Below, piece after piece: positions 7,909 through 15,749 of a DNA stretch of 64,000 nt. The DNA is from Streptomyces sp. NBC_00224. GTDB taxonomy: Bacteria; Actinomycetota; Actinomycetes; Streptomycetales; Streptomycetaceae. The notes under the pieces are model-generated. The model did no database searches. It was not told the DNA's origin and saw nothing but the letters and a program-made list of their open reading frames with translations. The position numbers and the translations under genes were made by a program. Within the stretch, counting starts at the first letter, position 1. The number at the start of each line of letters is the position of its first letter. The stretch covers positions 1 to 64,000 of the forward strand of contig NZ_CP108107.1 in assembly GCF_041435195.1 (NCBI RefSeq). The letters are read 5' to 3'.

Positions 7909-8454
7909 TCATCCCTGCCAGTCCGGGTTGCGCAGGCATTCGGTGGTCAGGTCGACTGTCACCTGGTTGAAGGCCGGTGCCTCGGTGGGGCGTTCATGGC
8001 TCGCGGCGACGGTGGCCATGCCTGAGCCGGGCATCTTCAGCCGCGCGGAGACCTCGCCGTTCACCGGTGCGATGTCGTCAGGTCGTGGCCCTTTCCATCC
8101 TTTCCGCTCCATCCGCGTGACGACTTCGCGTACGAGCCGCGTCGGCGTGCGCTTGTCCGACGGGGACGCGTAGAGGGTGATCCGGGCGGACCCGATGACC
8201 TCGCTCTCGTCCTCGGAGTCGCCGATGAAATCCGTGGGGTGACACGCGTCGCGTCCCCCGGCGATCTCTTCCGGTTCGATGTGCGGGTCAACGGACTTCA
8301 CCGCGTCCAGGGCAGGTGGGTACATCGCATCCCATGCCTGCCTGTCCGAGCGCGCGGAAGGGTCGACGCGGCCGGCGCAGGCTGTTGCGGCGCCCGCGAT
8401 GGCGAGCAGGGCTGCGGTGCGCAGAGCCCAGGTGAGCGGCAGGGAGCGAGACAT
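7909..8454 (-). CDS. Putative lipoprotein
   Basis: The 181-residue product begins with a lipoprotein signal: hydrophobic AALLAIAGAAT followed by ACAG, with the lipid-modified Cys near residue 27. The mature part has no recognised domain; it carries an acidic stretch (GDSEDESEV) and two remaining Cys (DACHP and TECLR) that may pair outside the membrane. Start ATG 8454 has GGAGG upstream. Function unknown. Confidence 0.75.
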   Translation of the reverse strand: MSRSLPLTWALRTAALLAIAGAATACAGRVDPSARSDRQAWDAMYPPALDAVKSVDPHIEPEEIAGGRDACHPTDFIGDSEDESEVIGSARITLYASPSDKRTPTRLVREVVTRMERKGWKGPRPDDIAPVNGEVSARLKMPGSGMATVAASHERPTEAPAFNQVTVDLTTECLRNPDWQG

Positions 8455-8650
8455 GCCTCCACCTCATCGCGGTGCGGCCGCCGTGTCATGAGTGCTGGTA
8501 CTCAAGGTCGGCTGTCCGGGGCCGTGTGGTGCCTGGCTCGGGTCGTACCAAGTCTCGGCGTGTCTTTCGCCCGGTGCGCGGGCACGGAATACACGTTCGC
8601 AACCGTCGCACGTCTTCCGGCGGGATGGACGCGATGGGTGACCGCAGGCA

Positions 8651-8686
8651 AAAGGCCCTGGCCTCCATAGGGAGGCCAGGGCCTTT
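8651..8686. terminator. Strong bidirectional terminator hairpin
   Basis: A perfect 16-bp stem (8651-8666 with 8671-8686) closes a 4-nt loop. On the minus strand it ends CCTTTTG, a short U tract, and it lies 10 nt after the tRNA-like element, so it probably terminates that transcript. Confidence 0.8.
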
Positions 8687-8695
8687 GTACATGTG

Positions 8696-8765
8696 AGCGC
8701 TGGGCAGGCCTTGCACCTGCATCTCCCCACAGGAAGTGGGGCGCCTTTCCTTGGACCACCAACGC
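8696..8765 (-). tRNA. tRNA-like element, possibly degenerate tRNA-Gly(TCC)
   Basis: Read on the minus strand, 70 nt fold as a cloverleaf. A 7-bp acceptor stem pairs GCGTTGG with CCAGCGC, with one G-T wobble. A weak 3-bp D stem carries GG in its loop. The anticodon stem is a perfect 5 bp (CCCCA/TGGGG) with loop CTTCCTG, and the T stem a perfect 5 bp (GCAGG/CCTGC). The T loop is TGCAAGG instead of the near-universal TTCRANN, base 37 is T, and the variable loop is 4 nt. CCA is not encoded. It may be a plasmid- or phage-type tRNA, a pseudo-tRNA or a structured RNA. Confidence 0.45.
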
Positions 8766-8778
8766 CGGGCCCGCAGCC

Positions 8779-8813
8779 GCTTGTTGCTGCTACAAGCTCA
8801 AGATCCAATATAG
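8779..8813 (-). promoter_or_regulatory. Hairpin and -10-like box upstream of tRNA-like element
   Basis: A 6-bp inverted repeat (GCTTGT, 8779-8784, with 8792-8797) and a minus-strand TATATT near 8808-8813 lie just upstream of the tRNA-like element. They could form its promoter. No convincing -35 is seen. Confidence 0.3.
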
Positions 8814-8886
8814 CGCATCCCCCGCGCCCCACGCACACCCGAGCGCCCCACGCTGCCGGAACACGGCGCCCGCCAGTGAGAGGCGG

Positions 8887-9294
8887 TCAGCCGCGGCGGG
8901 AGAAGAATATGGTGGACGCGACGTAGACGGCGCCGGACACTCCGCACAGGACGTCCCAGGGGTGGCCGCTGTGTCCGCGGATCAGCTCGGTCACGAATCC
9001 GGCCAGGAGCACCAGCACGAGTACGTTCATGGTGAACGCGGACGCACGCTGGTTGATGGCGTGGCGGCGCTCGTCCGTGGCCTCGCCGCGCAGCAGGGCG
9101 GCGGCCTCCGACCGGCGGGATGCCGTGACGAGGATCAGCACGTAGACGGCCATGACGACGAAGCCGGCGGCAGCCATCCCGGGCTCATGCCGGGCCATGA
9201 AGATCGCGATGTAGCCGACACCGATGGCCAGGCCCAGGGCCGGAACGCCCCAGCGCTGGCCGCGCGTGGCCTCGGGCTTGTGGTCAATCGACAT
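8887..9294 (-). CDS. Small membrane protein, XRE-linked
   Basis: This 135-residue protein has about four hydrophobic segments (VPALGLAIGVGYIAIFMA, AAGFVVMAVYVLILVTA, MNVLVLVLLAGFV and a C-terminal one). It matches the general plan of DUF2178-type membrane proteins that sit next to small XRE regulators. It overlaps the regulator gene by 11 bp and its ribosome site GGAGGAG lies within that gene, so the two are translationally coupled. The transported or sensed molecule is unknown. Confidence 0.75.
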   Translation of the reverse strand: MSIDHKPEATRGQRWGVPALGLAIGVGYIAIFMARHEPGMAAAGFVVMAVYVLILVTASRRSEAAALLRGEATDERRHAINQRASAFTMNVLVLVLLAGFVTELIRGHSGHPWDVLCGVSGAVYVASTIFFSRRG

Positions 9295-9475
9295 GGAAGA
9301 TCTCCTCCACCGTTTTTGCGAAGTAGCGGGCCATACGGATGGCCAGGGGCAGCGACGGGTCGTAGCGGCACTGCTCGATGGCGTTGATCGTCTGCCGGGA
9401 CACGCCGAGCGCCTGCCCCAACTCCTGCTGGGACAAGCCCTGGGCCACGCGTAGCTGACGTAGATCGTTCCGCAT
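9284..9475 (-). CDS. Small XRE-family regulator, leaderless
   Basis: The 63-residue protein is essentially one helix-turn-helix: LRVAQGLSQQELGQALGVSR, then TINAIEQCRYDPSLPLA. It is typical of the short XRE partners of small membrane proteins. ATG 9475 lies only 6 nt from a TACTTT -10 box, so the transcript probably starts at the ATG without a leader. The frame is open further upstream, but that part has no start context and overlaps the promoter. It is likely to repress its own operon through the inverted repeat at 9504-9525. Confidence 0.85.
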   Translation of the reverse strand: MRNDLRQLRVAQGLSQQELGQALGVSRQTINAIEQCRYDPSLPLAIRMARYFAKTVEEIFHVD

Positions 9476-9481
9476 GTATGG

Positions 9482-9525
9482 AAAGTAGGCTTTACAGCTG
9501 GGGGATGTCAAGCGTCCTTTACATC
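9482..9525 (-). promoter_or_regulatory. Leaderless promoter and operator of the XRE operon
   Basis: On the minus strand, TTGACA (9506-9511) and TACTTT (9482-9487) are spaced 18 bp. An inverted repeat, GATGTCAAG (9504-9512) and CTTTACATC (9517-9525) with one mismatch, overlaps the -35. It would suit binding by the XRE dimer. Confidence 0.7.
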
Positions 9526-9803
9526 GCGTCGTGGTGGGCGGATCGGGTCGTCCTGCCCCGCACCCTGCGCACCGAGCCCGGGTCCGGGGCGACGCCCTGT
9601 GTGAAGGAACCGCCGCCCCTCCCCCGGCGTCCGAGGGCTTGGAGTTGAGCAAAGAGGCTCTTTTGCTTGTGAGTTGACGGACCATCACCGGATCGAGCCC
9701 GATGGGGCGCGGGTGGCTGCGGGGGCTGCCCGGGCGGCCTCGTCCGCCGGCTCGGGTCGACCCCGCTCGGCCGCCCCCGGCCGGCCCCGCGCAGAATGCG
9801 GGC

Positions 9804-10898
9804 ATGCGTATTCCTACCGAACTCGTCCGGCTCGACGGCCAAGTCCACGCGTGGCTCCCTCAGTTCCCGGGCACCTGGGGTATGGCGAACTGCATCGTGG
9901 TGACCTCCGGCGCCGAGACCCTGCTGGTGGACACCCCGTACACCGCTGATCTGACGCGGGCGCTCACCGCGGCGGTGCGACGGGTGGCCGGGCCGGGTGC
10001 GCGGGTGTCGACGGTCGTCAACACGCACGCCAACGGCGACCACAGCTACGGCAACGGCCTGTTCCCGGACGCGGAGATCATCAGTACCGACGCCAATCTG
10101 GCGCATCTGTGCGCGGAGCCGACGCCGGGGCAGCTGCAGGCGATGCTGGACGGGTGCCGGGCCGAGGTCGCCTTCGAGCGGTATCTGCTGACGCACTTCG
10201 GGCGGTACGACTACGGCGGCCTCGAAGTCGCCCCGCCCACACGGACGTTCAGCGGCCGCCTGGACCTGCTGGTCGGGTCGATGCCGGTCGAGTTGTACGA
10301 GGTGGGGCCCGCGCACACCGTCGGGGACCTGATCGTGCATCTGCCGCGGAGCGGGGTGGTGTGCGCCGGGGACGTGTTGTTCGTCGGGGACGTGCCGGTG
10401 CACTGGGCCGGGCCGCTGAGCGGGGTCGTCGACGCGTGCCGGCAGATCCTCGACCTGGATCCGCGGGTGGTGGTTCCGGGGCACGGGCCGGTGGTGGGGC
10501 AGGCGGAAGTGCGCACGTACATGGCGTACATGGAGGAGCTGCGGGGGCGGCTGCACGAGCTGTACGGCGCGGGTGTGGACGTCGAGGAGGCATCGCGGGT
10601 GCTGCTGCGGGAGCACCGGCGGGCGGGGCTTGGACTGTGGGAGCGGCTGGCGGTGCTGGCGGCGGTGGAGTACCGGCATCTGGGCGGCGTCGAGGAGCCG
10701 CTCAGCCTGGTCGAGGTGCTCGCTTCGGCGGTGCGGCTCGCGCCGGACTGCGTACCGGCGGTGGTGGCTTCGCGCGGGGAGCTGACGGCGGGGCTGGCGG
10801 AGCTGGGGGTGGCGGCTGTGCCGCCTGGGCCGCGGGACGGTGGGGCTGCTGTGGCCGGGGATGGGGCGGGTGTGGTGCCTGGGGATTGGGCGTACTAG
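9804..10898 (+). CDS. Metallo-beta-lactamase-fold hydrolase
   Basis: The 364-residue protein has an N-terminal MBL fold: THANGDHSYGN (a HxNxDH version of the metal motif) near residue 72, GPAHTVGD near 167, CAGDVLF and VVPGHGPV. This suits a dinuclear zinc hydrolase. The C-terminal 120 residues are helical with a low-complexity Gly/Ala/Val tail. ATG 9804 is preceded at 6 nt by CAGAAT, which resembles a -10 of a leaderless gene; no ribosome site is visible. The Asn in place of the second His is seen in some family branches. Substrate unknown. Confidence 0.8.
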   Translation: MRIPTELVRLDGQVHAWLPQFPGTWGMANCIVVTSGAETLLVDTPYTADLTRALTAAVRRVAGPGARVSTVVNTHANGDHSYGNGLFPDAEIISTDANLAHLCAEPTPGQLQAMLDGCRAEVAFERYLLTHFGRYDYGGLEVAPPTRTFSGRLDLLVGSMPVELYEVGPAHTVGDLIVHLPRSGVVCAGDVLFVGDVPVHWAGPLSGVVDACRQILDLDPRVVVPGHGPVVGQAEVRTYMAYMEELRGRLHELYGAGVDVEEASRVLLREHRRAGLGLWERLAVLAAVEYRHLGGVEEPLSLVEVLASAVRLAPDCVPAVVASRGELTAGLAELGVAAVPPGPRDGGAAVAGDGAGVVPGDWAY

Positions 10899-11085
10899 GG
10901 GGCGGCTGAGGGGTGGGTGTGCGGTGCTGCGCGAGCCGTAGGTCGACGTCCGGCCCGTCCCCCATCGGCGCGCGGGAGAACCGTCGGCGCCAGCCCCTCT
11001 GCCTGCCCCGCCCCCGGCCCCCGCCGTGACGGCAACTCGGCCTGCCGCGCGGGTCGTTACGGCGGCCGCGCCGTGCGCGGGCCGG

Positions 11086-11613
11086 TCAGGGGCGGTGCAC
11101 GGGGCGGATCATCGCCGTGTACACGGTGGGGTCGCCGGGTCCTCGGTGGTTGGCGACGCTCCGGTACCCCCAGGTCTCGCAGACGGTCTGGAGCGCCCCG
11201 GCGCCGATGGCGGAGTCCACCAGGAGCGTTACGCGCTCCTCCGGCCGGAGTGAGAGCCATATGTCGTGGAGCTGCGCTGCGACGCCGGTGCCGCGCCAGG
11301 GCTCGCGGACGACGACCTCGCTGAGGACGGCCGTCCGCTGCCCGCTCTCCCTGGTGACGTACTCCGGCAGCGGCACGATCACGTTCGTCCACCAGTCGGT
11401 GTCGGCCGCGAGGGAGAAGCCATGGCAGTACCCGACGGCCCGGCTTCCTTCGTACGCGATGGCCGTCATCCAGCCCGGCTCGGCGACGGCCGCCTGGAGG
11501 CGCGCCTCGGACTGCTCGGCGTCGGAAGCCTCGGCCTCCGTGTGCACTTCGAGCAGGCTGTGCTTGACGTACGGGAGGTGCTGGGCGTCGGCCAGGCTGT
11601 ACTCGACTGTCAC
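11086..11613 (-). CDS. GNAT-family N-acetyltransferase
   Basis: The 175-residue protein has the GNAT acetyl-CoA motif VVVREPWRGTGVAAQLHD (motif A with RGxGxA) at about residues 107-125 and a late CETWGYRSV segment typical of motif B. Start is GTG 11613 with AGAGGA upstream. It resembles the second GNAT at 42178 in length and in several blocks (WW near the middle, PWRGxGVA, WGYR), so the two are probably paralogues. Substrate unknown. Confidence 0.82.
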   Translation of the reverse strand: MTVEYSLADAQHLPYVKHSLLEVHTEAEASDAEQSEARLQAAVAEPGWMTAIAYEGSRAVGYCHGFSLAADTDWWTNVIVPLPEYVTRESGQRTAVLSEVVVREPWRGTGVAAQLHDIWLSLRPEERVTLLVDSAIGAGALQTVCETWGYRSVANHRGPGDPTVYTAMIRPVHRP

Positions 11614-11749
11614 GGATGTCGTCCTCTCGCCTGCGGTGGGCCGGTGAGCCGTGCCAGTGAGTCACTCGGCTCCGGCGAGTCGGCCGCACCAGGCTAGCCG
11701 GAAACCGACCGCCTGCGCTGTTTTGGCCTCTCCCCCGTCGGCCCTGTGC

Positions 11750-12379
11750 TCAGTAGATCTGGAGGTTGGCCCCGAACAGGCCGAGTCCGGCCTCGGCTGC
11801 CTGTCGCCACTGTCGCAGGGGGCCGTCCAGGACGTTCTCGTCCGTACTCTCGTCGAGCCAGTTCTGGTCGTCGGCTGCGGCCCGTTCCTCGGCGGTGAAC
11901 GTCAGCGCTCGCTCGACTTCCGGCAGGGTCGCGCACACCTGCGCCGAGGTGAGCAGGAAGTTGCCGCACCAGCCGGGGATCCGTGCCGCCCGGACCGGTC
12001 CGATCGCATGGAAGAAGGCCCTCAGCGCGAAGTCCTTGCTCTGCACGGAGAGGAACATCCGGTCGGGGGACTCGTCGGGTTCCCATACGTCGTCGACGAT
12101 CCAGAAGTCGTCCTCCGGGCCCGCGCCGCCGTACAGCTGCTGGATGTGCTCACCGGGCGCGGTCAGCTCGCAGAACGAGTCGACGGCAGCGGCCGTCTCG
12201 GCGTCCGCGCCGTACCACGTACGGTGACTCGGCAGCGGAGCCCGCTGCCATCGCTGCCACCGCTCCCGCGCGTACGGAACGTCGCGCTCGGCCGCGATCA
12301 GTGGCAGTACCCGCGGGGCGAGTTCGCCCACCACGCTGTCACGGTGGGCGCTGATGGCCCAGGCCGAGGTGATACCCAT
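11750..12379 (-). CDS. Hypothetical cytosolic protein
   Basis: I do not recognise the family of this 209-residue protein. It has no signal peptide or membrane helix, is rich in Trp and acidic residues, and contains GPEDDFWIVDDVWEPDESPD in the middle. Codon usage is normal for the genome, supporting a real gene. The ATG at 12379 lies near the ACTGA-N5-TCAGT sites downstream of the NmrA gene, but whether those act on it is unclear. Confidence 0.65.
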   Translation of the reverse strand: MGITSAWAISAHRDSVVGELAPRVLPLIAAERDVPYARERWQRWQRAPLPSHRTWYGADAETAAAVDSFCELTAPGEHIQQLYGGAGPEDDFWIVDDVWEPDESPDRMFLSVQSKDFALRAFFHAIGPVRAARIPGWCGNFLLTSAQVCATLPEVERALTFTAEERAAADDQNWLDESTDENVLDGPLRQWRQAAEAGLGLFGANLQIY

Positions 12380-12547
12380 CGCGCCACCGTACGGCAGACG
12401 ACTGACAGCGCTCAGGCGGCTGCCATGTCCGCTCCGGCTGAGCGGAGTCGGAGCAGCTCGACGTCAAGTCCGACGGCCGGGCGACTGGTCCTGTCCCCCG
12501 ACCGTGACGTTGCGTGGATCCGCCTGCCGTCGACAAGAGTCGATGTG

Positions 12548-12592
12548 ACTGAGCGCTTCAGTTGGCCCGATTGGCCAACTGACGCACTCAGT
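12548..12592. promoter_or_regulatory. Two ACTGA-N5-TCAGT palindromes
   Basis: Sites 12548-12562 and 12578-12592 share the dyad ACTGA-N5-TCAGT and are 30 bp centre to centre, on one DNA face. Their flanks also form a longer imperfect inverted repeat around GGCC/GGCC. They lie between the NmrA stop and the hypothetical gene at 12379. A third copy is at 13687. Confidence 0.6.
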
Positions 12593-12617
12593 CTGCACAA
12601 CCCCGGTTACGGGTGTT

Positions 12618-13499
12618 TCAGGCTACGAAGGCCGGTGCTGCAGGCGCTGACCAGTACTCGCCCAGCCACGCTTCCAGGGACGTCAGCCCGGGGTGCTGTG
12701 CACGCAGCGTCGCCAGGTCGGCCTTGAAGCCGACCGTGTTGAACCAGTCGAACATGGCGGCCAGCTCCTCGCTGTGGGCGCGTACCTGCTCGATCGGCTG
12801 GGAGGTGAAGCGGACCGGACGGGCTGCGGTGCGAGCGAAGGCTTCGGCCAGCTGCGGGCCGGTCAGTTCGTCTGCGGCGATCTCGACGGTGCGCCCCAGG
12901 TAGTCGGCCGGGGTGTCGAATGCGTCGGCGGCGATGCCCCCGATGTCGCCCGGGGTGATCATCTGGAGCTTCGTGTCCGGGGCCAGCGCCATCGTCAGCG
13001 TGAGCTCGCCATCCACCCACTGGGGGCCCAGGTGCTCGAAGTTGGTGATGAAGAAGGTTGGCCGCAGGATCGTCGCGGGCAGGCCCAGCGCCTCGATGTG
13101 CCGCTCGACTGCGCCCTTGCTCGCGAAATGCTTCACCTGGCCGGGGCGGTCGGCTCCGTCGACGGAGCTGTAGAGGAAATGCGCGACGCCCGCGCGGGCG
13201 GCTGCCTCCGCGACCGCCTCACCCTGGCGGATTTCGCCGGCGAAGCCATCCGGCCCAGCGAAGGTCTGCACGCTGAACACGCCGTACGCGCCACGCAGGG
13301 CCGCATCCAGCGATGCTACATCGTCCAGGTCACCGCGGACCAGGACGGCGCCGGCCTCCTTCAGCGCCAGCGCCTCGGGCTTGTCCGGATCACGGACCAG
13401 CGCGTGCACCGTCCAGCCGCGAGACAGCAGTGCGCGCGCGGTGGCGCCACCCTGTCGGCCGGTCGCACCAGTCACCACAATGACGCGGTTGTCAGACAT
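12618..13499 (-). CDS. NmrA-family NAD(P)-binding protein
   Basis: The 293-residue protein begins with a Rossmann dinucleotide motif VVTGATGRQGGATARALL and continues with LVRGDLDD and a YSSVDGADRP segment typical of NmrA/HSCARG-type atypical SDRs. These act as redox sensors or as reductases. A canonical YxxxK is not present, which favours a sensor or a diverged reductase. ATG 13499 has GAGGAG 7 nt upstream. The gene is flanked on both sides by ACTGA-N5-TCAGT sites, as expected for MarR/HxlR-controlled NmrA genes, but no such regulator gene lies beside it. Confidence 0.85.
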   Translation of the reverse strand: MSDNRVIVVTGATGRQGGATARALLSRGWTVHALVRDPDKPEALALKEAGAVLVRGDLDDVASLDAALRGAYGVFSVQTFAGPDGFAGEIRQGEAVAEAAARAGVAHFLYSSVDGADRPGQVKHFASKGAVERHIEALGLPATILRPTFFITNFEHLGPQWVDGELTLTMALAPDTKLQMITPGDIGGIAADAFDTPADYLGRTVEIAADELTGPQLAEAFARTAARPVRFTSQPIEQVRAHSEELAAMFDWFNTVGFKADLATLRAQHPGLTSLEAWLGEYWSAPAAPAFVA

Positions 13500-13686
13500 C
13501 TAAGGCTCCTCGGTAGCGCAGGTCCGGGTGCCTTGAGCGGCATCCCCCGGTGCCCAGAACCCTGCCTCCTCAACCAGAGTTGAGGTCAAACCCCCGTGGC
13601 CTACCTCATAACCACCAGGCCACCGTCACCCCACGCCGCAAGCGAACCATCGCGCTCAGCGAGCCGACTCGGGCACTAAAGGACCA

Positions 13687-13701
13687 ACTGAAGCGCTCAG
13701 T
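13687..13701. promoter_or_regulatory. Third ACTGA-N5-TCAGT palindrome
   Basis: The same dyad as at 12548 and 12578 occurs about 190 bp upstream of the NmrA start. The flanking CCAACTG also matches the other copies. The rest of the 424-bp gap (13500-13923) shows no gene. Confidence 0.5.
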
Positions 13702-13923
13702 CACAGTCGACTTCCCAGGCCGGTTTTCGAGGCCGCCCGGGCGGATCCCGAAACCACACGGCGCTGTGCAGCTCCCTGACGGCCCCGCGCAAGCTCCCGG
13801 ACCCGATCACACCAACTCCCTCCCGAACGGGCGCCACAGGCCCTCTCACGCGAGTCGCCTCTGTGCCGGTATGCCAGTTTCTGCCTTCATTCATCCGATG
13901 TACCGAAGATCTGCACGTCATCC

Positions 13924-14268
13924 TTGAACCCACCACCGTCTGCCCCGAGCCGCGCTCGTCGGGCTGAGCAGGGGCGGCCGCCCTTGGGCCGCGCGGCTCC
14001 TGGCGGAGAGCTGATCAAGGCGATGGTGGAGGAGAACGTGACACGGCGAGTCATCAGCGAGCGGCTCTTCCCGCACTCCCCCGACCGCGACGCCGAATCA
14101 AGGCTGGGCCGCCGCATCACGGCGCCCACCCTGGTTCTCCATGGTGACCATGGCCACCCGGAGGTCGAAGTCATCGCCAGCCGGCGCATCGCCGACATCC
14201 CCAACGCCCATGGCCAGGTCATCCCCCATGCCGACCGCACCTGCCGCTACGCGCCCCCGCACGGCTGA
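13924..14268 (+). pseudogene. Remnant of an alpha/beta hydrolase
   Basis: This 114-residue frame contains RRITAPTLVLHGDHGHPEV and ADIPNAHGQVIPHAD, the strand-and-loop pattern near the C-terminal catalytic Asp and His of alpha/beta hydrolases. The N-terminal half, with the nucleophile elbow GxSxG, is missing, as is the final His context. The fragment ends next to the parS-like sites. I read it as a decayed gene, left over where the plasmid core meets other DNA. Confidence 0.5.
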
Positions 14269-14316
14269 CCGCCCTGCTGCTGGCGCATCTGCGCTGAGGG
14301 CTCCCCCGGCTCCGGT

Positions 14317-14380
14317 TATCACGGCGTGATAAGTCAGTTGCTGATGCCCGATGGGCTCGCTTACCTATCACGCCGTGATA
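14317..14380. repeat. Two parS-like palindromes downstream of parB
   Basis: Copies of TATCACGSCGTGATA lie at 14317-14331 (extending to a 17-bp palindrome) and 14366-14380. A half-site is near 14421. They lie in the gap between parB and the hydrolase remnant. Confidence 0.75.
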
Positions 14381-14483
14381 ATCCGGCTGCCTCCTCGGGG
14401 GCTGCTCGCCACGCCTGAGGCGGCGTGATGGCTCCCCTGTCGACGTACTGATGTACCGGTACGCCGAGGTGCCCGCCGGGCCG

Positions 14484-15749
14484 TCAGTCAGCCGTTGCCG
14501 GTTCCGTTCTGGTGGCTTCTCGGGCCGCCTCTTCCTGGAGCCGTTCCAACATCCGGTTGCGCTCCGCGGAGGTCATCCGCGAGATCGCGATCTCGGCACA
14601 TGCGACGCCGTCGTTCCACGGCATCTTGACGACGGGCCGGGCGCCGGGGCCGGAGTTGGTCTCGGGGCGCGGGGCGGGGAGGTCACTGCCGTGGACGGGG
14701 TCGGGTTCGGCCTCCGACCTATCACGGCGTGATAGGTCGGCATCGGGCGTGGAGTTATCACGGCGTGATAGGTCCGTGTCGGCCCTGTGGGTATCACGGC
14801 GTGATAGGTCGGCGTCGTGTGCAGGGCTGTCGTGGCGGGATGGGGCGGGGTCGGTCGGTGGGGTATCACGGCGTGATAGGTCGGCCGCTTCGCCGGGTTC
14901 GGCCTGGGGGTACAGCTCGACCTTCTGGCCGCGCGCCAGGGCGACGATGGCCGAGGTGCTGTCGTTCGGTGCGAGGTCCGGGATCATCGATGAGCTATTA
15001 CGGCGTGATAGTTCGGCTGCTCGTCGGGTCGCCTCGCGGCGTTCGTCCGAGGCGGTGGCGCGGGCGTCGGCCTGTTCGCGCTGCTGGTCGGCGGTGTACT
15101 TGGACAGGTTCCGTACATGCTCGACCTTGCGGCGGCCCTCGACCAGGTCGGCCTGGAGTTCGGGGGTCAGGTCCAGGACGGACAGCTTGGAGGAGATCGT
15201 GGACTGGGCGATGCCGAGCCTCTTGGCGGCGCGGTTCTGGGAGCCGTAGAACTCGACGAGTTTCTTGAGCGCGTTCGCCTGCTCCAGCGGGTTCATGTCG
15301 TCGCGGTGGACGTTGGCGACGAAGGCCGCTTCGAGGAGCGCCTCGTCCGTGGAGACGAGGGCGTTGTCGACGCTGACCCGGACGGTCGGTACGCCGGCGA
15401 GCTTGGCGGCTGCCAGGCGGCGGTGGCCGTCGATGACGATGAAGCGGGTGTCGGGGTCGAGGTCGTCTGCGCGGTCGGGGCGTTCGCGCAGATAGGCCTC
15501 GACCGAGGCGATGGTGATGGCGTTGACGAGGCCGATCTCGCGGATGCTGTCGGCCAGGCCGTCCAGGTCGCGCAGTTGCTCGCGCGGGTTGTCGGGGTTC
15601 TGGCTGATGCGGCCGACGGGGAGCTCTGTGGGGTCGGGGACGCCGGCGGTCGGCGCTACGGTCGCGGCGCCGATCGCGGCGCGCCGGGCGGAGACGGCCC
15701 GGGCCTGGCCGAACGACGTGCCTGCTCCGAGGTCCTTGGCTTTGCTCAC
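14484..15749 (-). CDS. parB: ParB-family partition protein with DNA-site-encoded peptide repeats
   Basis: The 421-residue protein has a ParB/Srx NTPase domain at about residues 40-150 (NPDNPREQLRDLDGLADSI, then VIDGHRRLAAAKLAG and ANVHRDDMNPLEQA). A helix-turn-helix follows near 170-200 (AAKRLGIAQSTISSKLSVL). The region from about 245 to 345 is low complexity and contains DLSRRD repeats on a 12-residue period, because five TATCACGGCGTGATA-type palindromes lie in frame in the coding strand. Start is GTG 15749, overlapping the parA stop as GTGA. It should bind the palindromes and load onto DNA for ParA-driven segregation; which domain binds is inference. Confidence 0.9.
   Translation of the reverse strand: MSKAKDLGAGTSFGQARAVSARRAAIGAATVAPTAGVPDPTELPVGRISQNPDNPREQLRDLDGLADSIREIGLVNAITIASVEAYLRERPDRADDLDPDTRFIVIDGHRRLAAAKLAGVPTVRVSVDNALVSTDEALLEAAFVANVHRDDMNPLEQANALKKLVEFYGSQNRAAKRLGIAQSTISSKLSVLDLTPELQADLVEGRRKVEHVRNLSKYTADQQREQADARATASDERREATRRAAELSRRNSSSMIPDLAPNDSTSAIVALARGQKVELYPQAEPGEAADLSRRDTPPTDPAPSRHDSPAHDADLSRRDTHRADTDLSRRDNSTPDADLSRRDRSEAEPDPVHGSDLPAPRPETNSGPGARPVVKMPWNDGVACAEIAISRMTSAERNRMLERLQEEAAREATRTEPATAD
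14720..14878. repeat. 36-bp tandem array of parS-like palindromes inside parB
   Basis: Perfect copies of TATCACGGCGTGATA start at 14720, 14756, 14792 and 14864. At 14828, exactly one 36-bp step, is a degenerate copy (10 of 15 matches). The 36-bp unit equals 12 codons, so each palindrome is read as DLSRRD. Presumed function is a centromere or ParB operator. Confidence 0.85.
14996..15010. repeat. Isolated parS-like site in parB, one mismatch
   Basis: TATTACGGCGTGATA differs from the consensus at one base and encodes ELSRRN in ParB. It lies 118 bp from the end of the tandem array. Confidence 0.65.
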
